This document shows, in pieces, positions 24,772 through 37,430 of a stretch of DNA of 64,000 nt. This DNA is from Pisolithus tinctorius. Taxonomy: Eukaryota; Basidiomycota; Agaricomycetes; Boletales; Pisolithaceae. Under the pieces are notes generated by a model. That model made no database searches. It was not told where the DNA came from and was given only the letters and a program-made list of their open reading frames with translations. The DNA lies in the NCBI GenBank assembly GCA_024663395.1, contig JANFAH010000005.1, forward strand, positions 992,001-1,056,000, given 5' to 3'. Within the stretch, counting starts at the first letter, position 1. The number at the start of each line of letters is the position of its first letter. The translations under genes and the position numbers were made by a program.

Positions 24772-26780
24772 ATGGAACTACAAGATCCAGTTCCGGTAGG
24801 AACAAGATTCCACGCTGCTTCGGGACATTTGGGTACCATCAAGTACGTCGGTCCTGTTGACGGTACCCCGGGCATCTGGTATGGTGTCGAATGGGATGAT
24901 CCCAACCGCGGCAAACACGACGGCGTGAAGGATGGCCGCCGATACTTTACATGCCTGTAAGAGATCATCGTATCATTTCCATCGGTAATGACCCATTCAG
25001 CAATTCCCGTCAAAGTGTGCCCAATGCTGGATCTTTCATACGGCCGTCGAAATCATTAGACTTTGGTTGCACGTTCCTAACAGCTCTTTCCGCTAAATAC
25101 ATCGACGAAACACACGACGCCTCAGGCAGCGAAAAAATCATCCTTGGATCTTCGAATGGTGCCATCGAAGTCGAGGCGGTTGGATTCGACAAAGTTCGAA
25201 GCAAACTTCGTGATCTAGATCGCCTTCGAGAGGTGAGTCTCGATAACGAAAAGGTGGCGTTCATGGACACCCCTGGTCAAATTCGTCGTTCTTGCCCAAG
25301 TAACGTGCTTGACCATAGTCAAATCACTATCCTGACCAATGCCTGTAGATGTCCGGGGGCTTGATCTGTCCAAAAATCTTTTGCCTACTTGGAATGTTGT
25401 AGCTGCTATCACCGTCGAACTCCCGCGCCTGGAGAGATTGATCCTCAAGTAGGTTCTCATTACTCTGTTGAATAACCATCTGACACAAGGAGGGGAAAGT
25501 CAAAACCGCTTCCTACCACTTGACAGCGGGCTCCTTGCCACGGCTTTCGAGCATGTTGTGGAGCTTCAATTGAATGATACACTGATCACGTGGGCCGAGT
25601 TCAGAGAGGTGGTGTGTTTTATGTCGGCCTTACGAGTCGCGGAGCTGGGTTATAATCGCCTCACTTCGTTATCGCCAAAATCGCCAAAACCTGCCCCTCC
25701 CATTCATGATCTGAATTTTGATATCAACGAACTCAATGACTGGGCAAGCGTAGTCTCTTCTCTATCAGAGTTTGTTGCGTGAGTTCTTGCAACATGGACG
25801 TCTCCTAGTGGTTAACAACAGGTCAGATTGCGACGTCTGGTTCTGTCGCGCAATGGCATCTGTACAATTCCTCCACTCGGCCAAGAATGCTCACCGTTGC
25901 AAAGTGTCCGAAGTCTTGCGTTGTCCGAAAATCGACTCAACGATTGGCAGGATATAGATAGACTGGCACAATGGTATCCCAGACTCGAGTCGTTGAACTT
26001 GACTGGGAACCCTCTGACCGAAAGTATGCTTATTATTCATTCCCTTCATATTTTTCCGACGGGCCCTTTCAAGACGGCAGATTTGCTCGACATTCTCGGC
26101 AATTCGCCATCGCAAAGATACCGACTTTACTTGCACTAGATGGCACTGCGGTACGTGTATTGGATGTGTGTTTTCACCTGTTGACCTGGCCATCATGTGG
26201 ACTTAGATACGCGGGAGGGAGAGGACAGATAGTGAACTATTCTATCTTTCATTCATATTCCAGAATTTATCTGGAAACGAGGAAGAAATATGTTGCGCTC
26301 ATCCCCAATGGACTGCATTGTGTAACAGTGGGTGATATGAATAGCTCCAAACGTTTGGTAATTAAGGTGAATGCGTAGAACATGGAAGACCCTCGGAACG
26401 GTTGCCAGGAGGAGGGGACGACACCAAACTCAGCAAATCACTCATAAGTAGGCAATCAACATCTATTGCTTGTTCTGTCCTGTGACCATCCCTTCGAAGA
26501 TGTAAATGTTTACCGATGCCTTACACGTCCTGGGGAGCAAAGCCATACTAGCAAACCAACTCTACTTAAGACCTTACCAACCACGAAGATAGCAATCTTC
26601 AGACTTCAGCTGATGAAAACCTTGAAATTGCCGCGTTCAGTGAGTCGAAATATGGTTGGAATTTGGCTATCTATGGAAGACGGGTTTGTTGAATTGTGCG
26701 ACGACAGCCATGACTTAGGTTGGTATGGTATCGAAAATGGGTCAGATGTATTTGTTACAGTAAATAGTACAGAACAGTGA
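24772..26780 (+). CDS. PAC2: Tubulin-folding cofactor E (TBCE; Pac2/Alp21)
   Basis: Chaperone that takes part in alpha/beta-tubulin heterodimer assembly. The ATG at 24772 starts an N-terminal CAP-Gly domain (GHLGTIKYVGPVDG, WYGVEWDDPNRGKHDG, RRYFTC). Leucine-rich repeats follow (about 25370-26030), for example LRVAELGYNRLTSL, LRRLVLSRNGICTIPP and LESLNLTGNPLTE. The C-terminal part (about 26590-26780) reads like a ubiquitin-like domain, with MVGIWLSMEDGFVELCDD and the stop at 26780. Domain order CAP-Gly, LRR, UBL is the TBCE pattern. Several short introns are present. It converges on the SR-protein gene. Confidence 0.9.
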
Positions 26781-27252
26781 CGATCAGTGCAGTATAACCA
26801 TCCCATTTATTATCAGTCGCCCGATATATCGTTCGTAAGAACACGTACCTAAGCAAGGGGCTGGCTGTGGTGACTGCCAGGCATTGGTGCAGTGTCGATC
26901 GCTCGCTTGTGAAGCCACCGTTGTATGCGCGACTATAGTAGTGGTTCTGAAATTCCGCCTGCGACCAGGACCCATTTGTTTAATGGCCATGGAAGGAACA
27001 CCAGCGCTTGTGGAACTCATTCTCGGCGCCACCATTAAGGTCCAAATTCCGGAGATAGCGACCTCATCCTCATGACGCGACAAAGCGGACCAAGGGGTTT
27101 CGACCATTAAGACAAGTACAGTTCCCGTTCGCCCCAACATACGGCAAATCCAAAAGCTCGAGGTGACCATGTCCTTAAAAGAGATCGGGAGACCATTACG
27201 AAAGCGACTGCCGCTCGGCCCATTGACCACGACTACACGACCATTTCCCCTT
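26781..27252. other. Convergent intergenic region
   Basis: About 470 bp between the stops of TBCE and the SR protein. Open frames here are continuations or shadows of the repetitive RS/RD-encoding DNA; I see no gene. It presumably holds both 3' UTRs. Confidence 0.5.
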
Positions 27253-28614
27253 TCAACGCACCCAACCGCCATCGCCATTGGTATGCCTCGCCGACCTATC
27301 GTCGTACCGATCGTCCTTATCATCGCGCCTGGTGCGTTCTTCGCGCCGCCTGTCAAGATCGTCCCTGCGGCGGTCATAATAATAATCAGGGGCTCTGCGA
27401 TCATCATCATAGCCTCCCCGCCGGTAATCATCGTACCCTGCAGGTTTTCTCTCATCATAATCCCTCCTGCCCGGAGGTGGAGACCTGGGGCGACGATCAT
27501 CTTCAACACGGCGAGGAGGTGATTTTGACCGTTCCCGTCTGTATGAGGACCTTTCGTCTCGGTAGTGACGTTCCTCCCTGTGACGATCGTCGCGACGATC
27601 ATCTCGCCTGTAATTGTCAGCACCGCCGCGCTATAACACAACTTTAGAATAATCATCAAGAATACTATTTGAAGCATACCGATTCGTCGTACGCAACCCG
27701 CACAGGTCTTCCTCGGAGATCCTTTCCGTCCAAATCCTTGACGGCGCGGTCGGCATCATCACGCGAAAGATATTCCAGAACCCTGTCCATCGGATGAAAA
27801 GCAATTTTGCGCCGAACAGCCGGTTGTACTAACCCTTGGCCCGCGAGGTCACGGTCAATGTCAGCGAAGGAGACGCTGCCAGCCTCACGCCCGAAATCTT
27901 TCAAATCCTAATAACGGTTGTCAGATTTCACCATTGTTATTAAAACCACTGGTGATAATGCCGCGGAGTCATTTAAATAGAGATGACACCCGAACAATGG
28001 TCGCTTGACAGTCATCAAAACCTACCTGCCAGCTAGTATCGCGCGATATACCTGAGACAATGAGCCGCACGCCAGGGGGTCTGCGAGAACGAACACTGCT
28101 ACGTTGGGTTAGAGGGGCATCACGTCGGTTCCCATTGTTATACCCATGGTTGCGATCATTTTCGTAGGGATCCCTACGGGGACGGCCTTCTTTAGCAAAC
28201 TCCACAACAATACTACAGACGAGTCAGTATTGAAGAGCCGTCCAGATAGTTAACGTACTTCGCTCCCATGAACGATTTGCCGTTGAAGTGATGAACAGCA
28301 TCCTCAGCATCCTGTAAAGGGTGAATTTCCCGAACAACGTAACAAAGTATGAGGAACAACCTTTGAACTCTCAAATTCAACGAAGCCGAAACCTAGTTGA
28401 CAACCGTTGAGACAAAAAAAGTATAAGTACGAAGAAGTAAAAGATAAACCAGTCATGACCCTGCAATCGACGATGCGACCGTAACCGTCGAAAAATTTTG
28501 CGACATCCTCCGCACGAGTGTCGGGTGGAAGTCCTATGCATTCAAAACATTAGTCAAAACGGAAAAGCAATGATTAAAGTCATTCGTACTGCCAAGATAC
28601 AACCGTCTAGCCAT
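27253..28614 (-). CDS. SR-type splicing factor with two RRMs and an arginine-rich tail
   Basis: RNA-binding splicing regulator of the SRSF1/Srp2 type. The ATG at 28614 starts MARRLYLGRLPPDT (RNP2 LYLGRL), with an intron after LG. RNP1 is GFGFVEFE near 28370-28390. RRM1 continues with DAEDAVHHFNGKSFMGANIVVEF. RRM2 starts with LIVSGISRDTSWQDLKDFGR; the SWQDLKD heptapeptide is the hallmark of the pseudo-RRM of SRSF1-like proteins. It ends near VAYDES. The tail (about 27255-27640) is rich in R, D, Y and S with RSKSPPRR and PRSPPPGRR, and ends GGWVR before the stop at 27253-27255. Seven or so introns are present, and it is tandem downstream of NFS1. Confidence 0.9.
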
Positions 28615-28808
28615 GGTGGTAGAAAGTGGAAGGGTGAAGTTTTAGCGGAGTCTGAATGCGTTGGCTGTAAATGGCCCGTGCGCCCTCTGCACGGGGACCC
28701 CGTGCACCGCACTGTCCTCATGACACATATTGATATTGGTACAAACCGAACCGAACAGAGTATACATGATGGAAATACGTGCTTAAAAACCGCCAAGTAT
28801 AAAACAGC

Positions 28809-30791
28809 TCAGTGCTGCGACCAGTTGATAGAATTGATGTCAATCCCCTCTTGAACCATCTCCCAAAGCGGACTGGTAAATTTGTCAGGCTTGGAAGAAA
28901 AGCAAATGCAGGTATCGACGCACCTCATATCACGAAGACGTTGAACGACCCGCACGATATTTTGTACGACGAAATCAACTTCAGCCTCTGTAGTGAAACG
29001 CCCGATGCCAAACCGTAATGAAGAATGTGCCATATCCTCGGCAGCACCTGATTGAAGGATTGGTAAAAGAACGCAGTTGAAGACACTACACTTACCCAGT
29101 GCACGAAGCACATACGAGGGCTCCAACGACGCTGACGTACAGGCACTACCAGATGACAGCGCAATGTCCTACAAGAGCTTGAGCAAAGCAAGTACGGCTA
29201 TAAAGCACGGGAGTCAATCACCTTCAAGGCCATAAGCAGGCTCTCTCCTTCAACGTATGCGAAGGACAAGTTGACGCAGCCTGGATATCCATTTGGATCG
29301 CCGTTGCGAATAACATGGTCAACTTGAGAATGTATACCACTGAGCAGGCGTTCTGAAAGTTGCTTTATTCTTGCATGATCCCTCTACAAAGCAGCAAGTA
29401 AGTACACAGGTCTGATAAGGATCCGACGCGAACATCGCCATATTCAGCACCCCTGCACCCTTGTCATCACCAAGCTGGCAACCCCGAGACTTTTTCGCTG
29501 GGGGTATTGCCACTCGGTTACACTCAATATAGATGCACAAATATCATCATATGAACCATATGAACCGATACTCACCGCCATCTCCAACTTAGATATCCGT
29601 GCGGCCTCCCCCATTCCAACTGCAAGGGCCGTCGGGAGAGTACCACTCCGCAGACCACGTTCTTGCCCACCACCACTCAATATCGGATCTAACCGGACTC
29701 TTGGTCTCCTTCGGACATAAGCTGCGCCGACACCCTTTGGACCGTATAACTTATGCCCGGAGATACTCATCACGTCAATGTTAGCTTCATTAACATCGAT
29801 GGGTATTTTCCCAACTGCTTGGGCTGCATCGGTGTGTAGATACACGCCGCGATGCTTTCGGACAATCGCACCGATGTCCTTCATCGGTTGTATAACGCCT
29901 GTTTCGTTGTTGACCAGCATAATAGAAACCAGAGCTGTGTCCGGTCGGATGGCGGCATCGAGAGCTTCCAGGTTAACGAGACCATTTGATTCCACGGGAA
30001 GATAAGTGATTTCGAATCCTTCTTCGCTCAGTTTTCGGCACGAGTCGAGTACACATTTGTGTTCCTGATGACCACAAGTGAGAAATGACACACTCGGGAG
30101 TTCAAGAGTGACAAACCGTTTGCACGGTAATAATATGCCTCTTCTTATCCTGGTTGAAACGAGCCACGCCTTTTATGATCATGTTGTTGCTCTCGGTCGC
30201 ACCGGAAGTAAAGACAATATCCTTGGCTTCTGCGCCAATGAGAGCTGCAACGTGCTGGAACAAGAGGTGAGGCAAAGGGATATGGGTAATGAAGAAAGAC
30301 GTTACTTGACGAGCAACTTCGATTGCTTGCTCTGCTTCCCACCCGTATGCATGAGTGCGACTGTGAGGATTACCGAACTGGTCTGTGAGATATGGTAGCA
30401 TCGCATCCAAAACCCGCGGATCAACAGGAGTCGTTGCCTTGCTTTGCGATCAGTATGCCCAGCCTCACATAAATGTCTGCCCACATACCTGCATATCCAG
30501 GTAGATGGGACGTGTCTTCTGAGTTGCCGACTTCTCATGAACCGAAGCATCCAGTTTGAAACCAAGCATGTCTGGAAAAGCGGTTCAATACCTCAAGGAA
30601 CAGCCGGGCGATGACGTACCAGCACGGGGAGTAAAGTGTCCCACATTCTTGAAAGAGGGAGGCACATCGACTACATTCGCCCTCTCCGCACCGGAGGGTT
30701 GTACGAATGTTCTACGTACAGCAACGGCTAGTTTCGGAGAACGCTTAAGAGCTGTGTTGGCAGCTGCGCTCGTTCCAAGTCTCGACAGCAT
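28809..30791 (-). CDS. NFS1: Cysteine desulfurase NFS1, mitochondrial
   Basis: PLP enzyme that supplies sulfur for Fe-S cluster assembly. The ATG at 30791 opens an R/K/S/A-rich presequence ([20 protein letters not shown]). Seen blocks are [81 protein letters not shown] and [13 protein letters not shown], which holds the PLP lysine. [12 protein letters not shown] and the active-site loop [17 protein letters not shown] with its catalytic Cys (about 29105-29140) follow. The C-terminus contains [17 protein letters not shown] and ends NSINWSQH at 28809. At least six introns are present. Length fits eukaryotic NFS1. Confidence 0.95.
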
Positions 30792-31156
30792 TCCGAAAGG
30801 GACGAACAGTGGTAATGAGTGGGACGGGAACAGCGAGAAAACTCGGAGTGCGTCGGTCTATTAATAACAGGAATGACGAAGACTAGTATGACAAAGTGTG
30901 GGAATAGCTTTGTCAGCGAGACACACTTGGTCCAACGCCTGCAAACCTGCCACGAGGATATTTTGAAATATTCTGACCGAGTTCACCCAATAGCACTAGG
31001 CCATGGCAGTCGGCCACACTCTGAACGTAGATTTGACGTTGACTGTTGATTGCTGACAAGGCAACCACAACTCAATTGTTATACAGTCTATGTGTGCTTG
31101 GGAGTATGCCATTCATTGAACACAAAACAACCGAGATTGTTCTGGACCCCTCGGCA
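30792..31156. other. Intergenic region upstream of NFS1
   Basis: About 365 bp between the NFS1 start and the NECAP stop, both on the minus strand. Nothing recognisable; it should contain the NFS1 promoter and the NECAP 3' end. Confidence 0.5.
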
Positions 31157-32063
31157 TCACTTCTGTCGGCCACTAGGTGGGGGCGGTAGCAGTGGGATAC
31201 CACCACCGTTCCCGGACATCGTAGAACCCGACGACAAAAGATTGGTACCGGTGCCGTATTTTCGGCTCTTGCCAGGGATGGATATCGAAAAAGTCTGTCC
31301 CTCTTTCAACGAGTAATCCCGTTTCGGCCCCAGGGACACGTGAGGCGACGGTGTTTCCGATGTTGGGTTTGGTGGATTTAAGGCTGCTTTGTATCGCCTG
31401 CCGACGCCAGCCAAGCCCTCAACGCGACTGATCGTAAAAAGACGCGCGTGGACACTTACTTGGTGTAATCTTGCAATGCCACATCTGAAGCGAGCGATCG
31501 CATTCATGACCAATACACGGGAAATGTGTGAAGAAAACACGCACTGAAGTCGAAACTATCTGTGCGCTCCGCAAAACCCATCCCGATGTATGCTTTCTTT
31601 CCCGCGTCTTCGACCCTAACTACGAAGTAACGAGATGAATCGAGGACCGCTTCCACCGACGGTTTCAAAGGGTCGTACTGGGCCTGTGCAAATACTACGC
31701 CACTATTAGTCCCTTGGCGCGAAGCAATCGGCCTCACACACATTCGCCTGTAGTAAGGGCAGCGCATAAATCAATTGATCACCGCGGACGTGTCCGAAAC
31801 GGGTGAGCGTACCGGTCTGACTGTCTTCAAACTTCAATGTCGCATTCCTCTTCGTTTCTATGATACGCAGTCTGCCCTTCCAGAGTGGATTCGCGAGATC
31901 CCCCCAATCATTCGCCCGATGGCCTTCGTTGACTCTGAGAGGTGGAATCTTGTACACTGGAAGAAGCGATTGAGTCGTGCCTTACACTGTACGAGTGGTA
32001 GCAACCTGAGATTTCCCTGGCGATGTACAGCACAGACTCGATTTCTTCCTCAAAGTCTTCCAT
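31157..32063 (-). CDS. NECAP-type adaptor ear-binding, clathrin-coat-associated protein
   Basis: Endocytic accessory protein with the NECAP PH-like (PHear) domain. The ATG at 32063 gives MEDFEEEIESVLYIARE. An intron then leads to VYKIPPLRVNEGHRANDW, NPLWKGRLRIIE and LKFEDSQTGTL (about 31750-31940). The next exon gives AQAQYDPLKPSVEAVLDSSR and YFVVRVED, then YIGMGFAERTDSFDF. These match the NECAP signature of Y-x-I-P-P, W-x-G-R-x-R-I-I-E and G-F-x-E-R-x-D-x-F-D-F. The C-terminal tail (31157-31400) is G/P/S-rich. The start lies only 138 bp from the divergent CSN8 gene. Confidence 0.88.
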
Positions 32064-32201
32064 TGTCGCCTGCAGTAACGGGAACGGGTGTGAATTTGGT
32101 AGCAGCTCAGTTGGCTCAAGAAGTAAGAGGGCCGTGTTTACGTCAGCAGCAGGTCTCCTAATTTAACGCTCGGACACTGCGATCGTTGTAGCCTCATCGA
32201 A

Positions 32202-33248
32202 ATGACCCAAGGTCCACCGACGCCTCCACCCACCAGCACTACCGAAATACAAGACCAAGTCAGAGACGCTGTACTTGACGGATCATTTGATCCACCCGCC
32301 GAGAGGGCACCCTCTCCGCCATTACCGGTCCCTACCATGGACACTTACCAACAGGCATTTCCCAATGTCTACGAACTAGCGATCCAGCGTGACTTCTCAG
32401 CACTTGCACTTTATGCTGAGACCATGGACTTGAAGGTGAGACCCACACAACAAATTTGGTCTCGGGATATGTGCTATGAATTGCCAGGGACAGAACCCGC
32501 GGAGTCCTTCTCGATTGCTGTTAATCGTGCCCCTGACCCTGACCTACCTGATACTGGATAACCTGTATGTTATTTTCCGTAGGTCTTAGCAGAATCTCAC
32601 ACTATCTTAAGCACGCTTGCCCAACTTGCTGTGGCACGCCTGCCTGAGAACTTGCGTTTTCACCCCCTCACAAGGGCCCTCGGGAGCCTGGTAGCATCAA
32701 CATCGGAACGGGAATATGCTCAAGTCTACACACACGCCGAAGTCATGTGTAGCTTGACACAGCAACCAGAATCTGCTAATGATACCTTGGCGAACCTCAT
32801 CACGACCTTGGTAACGCAGTTCGTGGGTACGTTACCAGTGGGCAATTAGCAAACAACTGGTTGTTGAGTTGCTATTGCAGACTCATTCAGACAGAAGACC
32901 TTTACCCTCCTTTCGCGGGCATTTTCGTCCATCGAGACCACCCAAGCCCAGGTTTATCTTGGTGTCTCGCGAGAACAAGTGTTATCTGGTATGATGTGTG
33001 GAACGCTCCCTGCACGAATCTGAGTCTCCAGTAGCCACCTCTGGCACTTGGCAGTACGATTCTGCCTCGGACACGCTCACCCCCCTTCGCGAGAACGACA
33101 CGTCCCTTCACACGAAATGCCCAGGTAAATCTATTTATCGATGCTGCCCTACAAACTTGTTGACGCGCTATTTCTTTTAGCGCCTTCATCTCTCGATACT
33201 TTCGATTCCGTTGCTAGCGATCTAATTAAACTAGAAAGTGGTTTGTAA
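32202..33248 (+). CDS. CSN8: COP9 signalosome subunit 8 (CSN8/PSD8/eIF3k fold)
   Basis: PCI-related subunit of the cullin-deneddylating COP9 signalosome. The ATG at 32202 begins a P/T-rich leader, followed by helical segments NVYELAIQRDFSALALYAE, LAESHTILSTLAQLAVARLP and LRFHPLTRALGSLVAS. A later exon contains RKTFTLL-like and AFSSIETTQAQVYLGVSREQ, the winged-helix region of the CSN8/PSMD8/eIF3k family. The last exon ends LIKLESGL before the stop at 33246-33248. Four or so introns are present. Assignment to CSN8 rather than another PSD8/eIF3k-fold protein is from overall pattern and is less sure than the domain call. Confidence 0.72.
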
Positions 33249-34344
33249 GAAACAAATGAAAGAACGTAGCAACGTCGGTAGTAGTTGGGGAAAGTTATGT
33301 ACCTAAAAGTTCATCCCAGTAACGGCTAGAAAGACTGACTATTGTTCCGTGTGAACGTACCACCGCACCAGATAGCATCTGCGCCAGGGAATCCGTGACG
33401 GCGAGCTGTACGGTCAGGCGCCCTTCTGCCGCCTCGTAGTATGTAGATTATGCGTGCCTTTGATGGTTTCCGTCACTTGCAGTGTACGTGAAACTGGTCA
33501 TAGTACTTCATGTTTTGAGTACAAGGAATGTTCATGCAGATTCACCCCTCCGATTGGTGTCGCACTTGCCCGCGGAAACAACAGTTACTAGTGGAAGGCG
33601 GTGTGATTCTCAAATTTCTCCCTCCGGTTTGCACAGGGTGCCGAGAACCGGTCAAGTCTCCATGTCAGTCTTTGTCCTAGGGTTTCTTGGTGCACAATGC
33701 ACGGTCTTGGATAACTGGGTAAAGGATTAGTAGCCTCACCGTCCGACATGCAGAGACCCTGATTTGTTGACCAAACGACCACCTATAATGATGCATTTTT
33801 TTAAATCGAAGTTCCAAGTGTAACAGACCGTGCTGTGCTCCTTTAGCTTGCCGTTTACCATAGAATGAATCAGAAATGAGTCCTCCGCACAGCAGGGAGA
33901 TGCCAAGGCCGCGGTGGCGCGTTTCCGATCGCGAGTCCCGGTAACTTAGTTGTCGACGGTGACGCTCTCTTCGCAAATCTCCGAAACGCCACCTGGTAGG
34001 AGGCGGTGCCTTATTAGGTGTTCTAAGTCGAGGCAGTGCTGGGCCCGGTATGTTGTTTTGTACTGCTCGGATGATCTTCTTTCGACACGGCCTAGTAGCC
34101 GATAACCTTGGCACCCTAAAGACTCTAGTAAAGCAATGATAACGCCACCTTGACCACTAACGCAAACAGTCTGCATCTGCGTCCGGAGCAATGCATGGCG
34201 ACCGAGTATTGAATGCCGATAGATATACGTACAGAGTGAATGAACCAAAGCATCTAAGATATTCTATTCCCCTAGTATTTAGTTGTCAAGCACTGGAAGG
34301 CGTCATAGAAACGTCCTGGCGGCGTTCTATCAAGGTAAACGCCG
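33249..34344. other. Intergenic region, no supported gene
   Basis: About 1.1 kb between the stops of CSN8 and UBLCP1, which are convergent. The longest frames are on the minus strand (about 33677-34114 and 33946-34248), basic in composition. They match nothing I know and do not splice to a neighbour. A small lineage-specific gene cannot be excluded. Confidence 0.4.
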
Positions 34345-35875
34345 TCAAGGCCTCGCGAGGTTTCGCAGCGTACGCTTCCAGTCCTGGGGTCGAGTCAAGT
34401 GACTACTACCACTGCTTACACTGATGAGACATTACCTTGTGATTGACCGTTCGGAAGTCATCGATGGACGCAATGTGAACCATATAGCGTGCAAGTTTCT
34501 CGAGTTCCCTGTCTGCTTGAGCTTGCTCCATGTGTGCATGCTTGAACGCGTGAATTTTCAGGCCTTCGTCGGGGTTAAGGGCGAAATTTCTGCTCTGCAT
34601 TTGACAATGGGTAGTTATGAAATCCATTCCTTCTCAGACTTACCAGATCGTCTACATGGATGGTGTTCTTTGCGCTGCTGCATCGAAAACGCAAAATGTC
34701 AAACATCCCGCGATCGGTAGCATAGAAAAGAGACACACAACTGAGGAAATTTATTCCAGATGATCTGCAGAGGTTTCACGTGATGAGTGTATGGTTGCCC
34801 ATTACGCTCGGTGAAGACCGTGAACATGCACGTCTTATCGAGGACTGAGATCGTTGTCATTTTCACAAATCGGAGACCAAGTGCATGCTAGTCACCGAAT
34901 GATATCTAGGGAGCTGTGAAGTCATAAAGGGGTTCACGACTGGTTTGCACTGACCTCGTATGCCCTTGTGGAGCCAATCATCCCGAGTTCTACCAGTTTT
35001 GCCTCTAACCATACCCAAGTAGTCTGGGACCTGGTAAAGCTTTCGTTGAGAATTTTTTTTCGTGTAGGGAAGCAGTTACCAGATGCATATATCGTAATAT
35101 GGGTATATGGCCTCCAGAAACTCATGTAAGCCAGGGCGAGCGCACTCTGCAGGAGGTAGCGAGCCTGAGGTAAGAGGTTTGGTATCGAGAATAGCTGCTC
35201 AGGAAGCGTGGTCAGTCAACGATAGACCGTGCGTGTGAGACGGCTTCGCACTTACTGTAGTCAAGGTCGAGTACAAGTAATCGCTTTCCTTCGCGCAAAG
35301 GGTTTATTAGATTGATTTGGAGTTTCGACGTTGCTTCTCGAACTTTGCGATGGTTTCTTGGGTCATTTCTATACCTCGCCGCAGCTTGAGGGTTTTCTGT
35401 GACGTCGACATCTAGGTCGTTCACTACGTCAGGCAGGGATTCCAGTTCTGACCAATGTCAGAGTGTCGTTTCTGCAGTACAATCTCGCAACTTACGGGAG
35501 GGGTCTTTGATTTCGTCTCCGGTGGGAGTTCCAACTAAAATGAAGTTCTTTCCGGGAGTGATCTTGAGGTCCGAACTAACGGTCGAAGAACATAAGCGCT
35601 TGCATTAGATGTAGCGGGTTGACGAACATTCTCCCCTCATCCGAAGGAAGCTTTCCCTTTACGAGTCCGAGAATTTTTTGTCTCTCAGGTGGAACATTGG
35701 TAAGACTTAGAAGTGCAGCCTTCAAGTCGTAAACCCTGACTCGTACAACGTTGTGCCAATCGGACAAATTCAGCTGCTGCGTCAGAAGCGGATGGAGTAC
35801 TGGACGTACCTGTCTGACTCCGCTAAGTCGAGGCTGAAGGTCTTTCCAGCCCACGAGAATGACAAGTGAATCCAT
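34345..35875 (-). CDS. UBLCP1: UBLCP1-type ubiquitin-like domain phosphatase
   Basis: Nuclear HAD-family phosphatase with an N-terminal ubiquitin-like domain; in animals it acts on the proteasome. The ATG at 35875 begins MDSLVILVGWKDLQ, and the UBL part includes VPPERQKILGLVKGKLPSDE. Then come NPLREGKRLLVLDLDY and, across an intron, TILDTKPLTSG. This gives the catalytic D-L-D-Y-T (DxDxT) motif with its Thr codon split by the intron. CARPGLHEFLEAIYPYYDI and SQTTWVWLEAKLVELG follow. The C-terminal part has ARNTIHVDDL, SRNFALNPDEGLKIHAFKHA and, after the last intron, DWKRTLRNLARP, ending at 34345. About six introns are present. Confidence 0.92.
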
Positions 35876-36389
35876 GTTTCCTCCGCCGTGTTCAAGCCGT
35901 CATAAGTAGTCTGTCTATATGTCATCATGATTAGCTTTCGATACCAAGAGAGTGGCGAACCTCCAAGGAGGACGTCGCAACAGTACTAGTGACAGGAGTT
36001 TCATGAGTGGTAACGAGAACTTCCGATGACATTTCAAGGCCTGCAATACCTACAACCTGAGACCCGGTGACTGTAAGTACGCGAGTGTAATAACAAAAGA
36101 GAAGGAAACTGACTTATCAAGGTCACGTGTGACTATCTAGGGGTTGAGCGGGTTGTCGCAGCTTGGGCGTACCCCGATTGCGGATGTACCGAGTGCCGAC
36201 GTACACGATACTGTTTCCTTTGTTACGTCGCTCCAGGTGCGGGTCCCATATTGTATCGGCACAGAGATCAATGAAAGGCTAACTCTCTGAGACAGAATCA
36301 CTGGTAATTCACGGCTTCTCGTCTGGGTTCCATCCATCAAACCACAGTCTGTCATATCGACAGCCGGTTTCACCCCAAAATTTTGTGCC
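35876..36389. promoter_or_regulatory. Divergent promoter of UBLCP1 and the NUDT19-like gene
   Basis: About 514 bp between two divergent ATGs. A CACGTG E-box lies at 36124-36129 within GGTCACGTGTGAC. A 177-codon minus-strand frame across part of this region (36137-36670) runs antisense through the Nudix gene and is not accepted as a gene. Confidence 0.4.
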
Positions 36390-37430
36390 ATGTCTACTGT
36401 TGCGTCCGACAACCTTATTCCGTCTGCCAGTCTGATTCTTGTCAACGAGTGCAACGAAGTCTTGCTCGTCCAGCGCAGCACGCGGACACGCTCATTCGCA
36501 GGGATGCATGTAAGACTAAGTCTCAGACCCTTATACCTGACTGATACGTACGACGTGAAAGGTCTTTCCTGGTGGAAATTTTGACACCGGACGCGATACA
36601 TCCTTGGCGATAACTGCCATCCGCGAGACATTTGAAGAAACAGGAGTCCTCCTTGCATCACCCATGTCACCCCAAGCTCTAAGTAAATCTGATCTGGAGC
36701 GGGATAGAAGCGCAGTCCACCGTCAGGAATTGGATTTTCAAGCCTTCCTTCTCCGTCACAAATGCGTGCCAGCTTTGAAATCTCTTCATCCCTTCACAAC
36801 ATGGATTACCCCGCTCACCTCCTCAAGGTAAAAGTGCGCGGCGTCGACAAAGTAACCCTCGTTGATTAAAGCCAGGCGCTTCCGCACCCAGTTCTTCATT
36901 TCGTTCTTCCCGACCTGTTTAGAAGAGCATTCCTCCGGGACGGGTATAGGCAGGGTCCCCACGACAGATGGCGGAGAAGAAGTCCAGTCGACTTGTTTTC
37001 TCCATCCCCGCGTCGCAATCGCAGAATTCAAGAAAGGAAACATCAACCTCGCACCTCCCCAGTATTACATCCTCGAAACTCTGCGCCAGTTGCTCCCAGG
37101 TGATGTCCAAACACCTGAGGAACGCGAAAAGTTGATTCTGTTGTCTCAGAGGCCTTTTGGCCGATTGGTTATCCGGCCCAGGTTGTATCAAGACCCTGTA
37201 TCCAGTGCGACGATGTTTCTATACGAAGGTGATGAGTTGCGTGGTGGCCCAGTGGGGCAGCTGCACAGGGTCCTTGTGAAGCAGAACGGTACGGTAAGTG
37301 GTCCTAATATGTCGATCATCCCTTTCCTGAGCCTTCACAGGTTTTTTTGGAGATCAATTTGCAGCGCAACTTCGACATTTTCAAAGTCGATGTCTCTGAG
37401 GCGCCTGGGACTACTGCTACGAAATTGTGA
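36390..37430 (+). CDS. NUDT19-like Nudix hydrolase (probable CoA diphosphatase)
   Basis: Nudix hydrolase of the NUDT19/RP2 type, whose known members cut CoA and acyl-CoA in peroxisomes. There are four exons; the ATG is at 36390. The first exon has SASLILVNECNEVLLVQRS. After an intron (about 36510-36559) come VFPGGNFDTGRD and AIRETFEETGVLL (the Nudix box R-E-x-x-E-E-x-G). PFTTWITPLTSSRRFRTQFF is the W-x-T-P block typical of this subgroup. The last exon encodes FLEINLQRNFDIFKVDV and ends ATKL at 37430. The C-terminal TKL resembles a weak PTS1, so peroxisomal location is an inference. The substrate is assumed from the family. Confidence 0.85.

Noticed and set aside
26784..27677. A 297-codon minus-strand frame
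   Set aside because: It is an alternate frame of the repetitive RS/RD-coding region of the SR protein; the spliced frame with the arginine-rich tail fits better.
36137..36670. A 177-codon minus-strand frame
   Set aside because: It runs antisense over the first exons of the Nudix gene and shows no domain or splice continuity.
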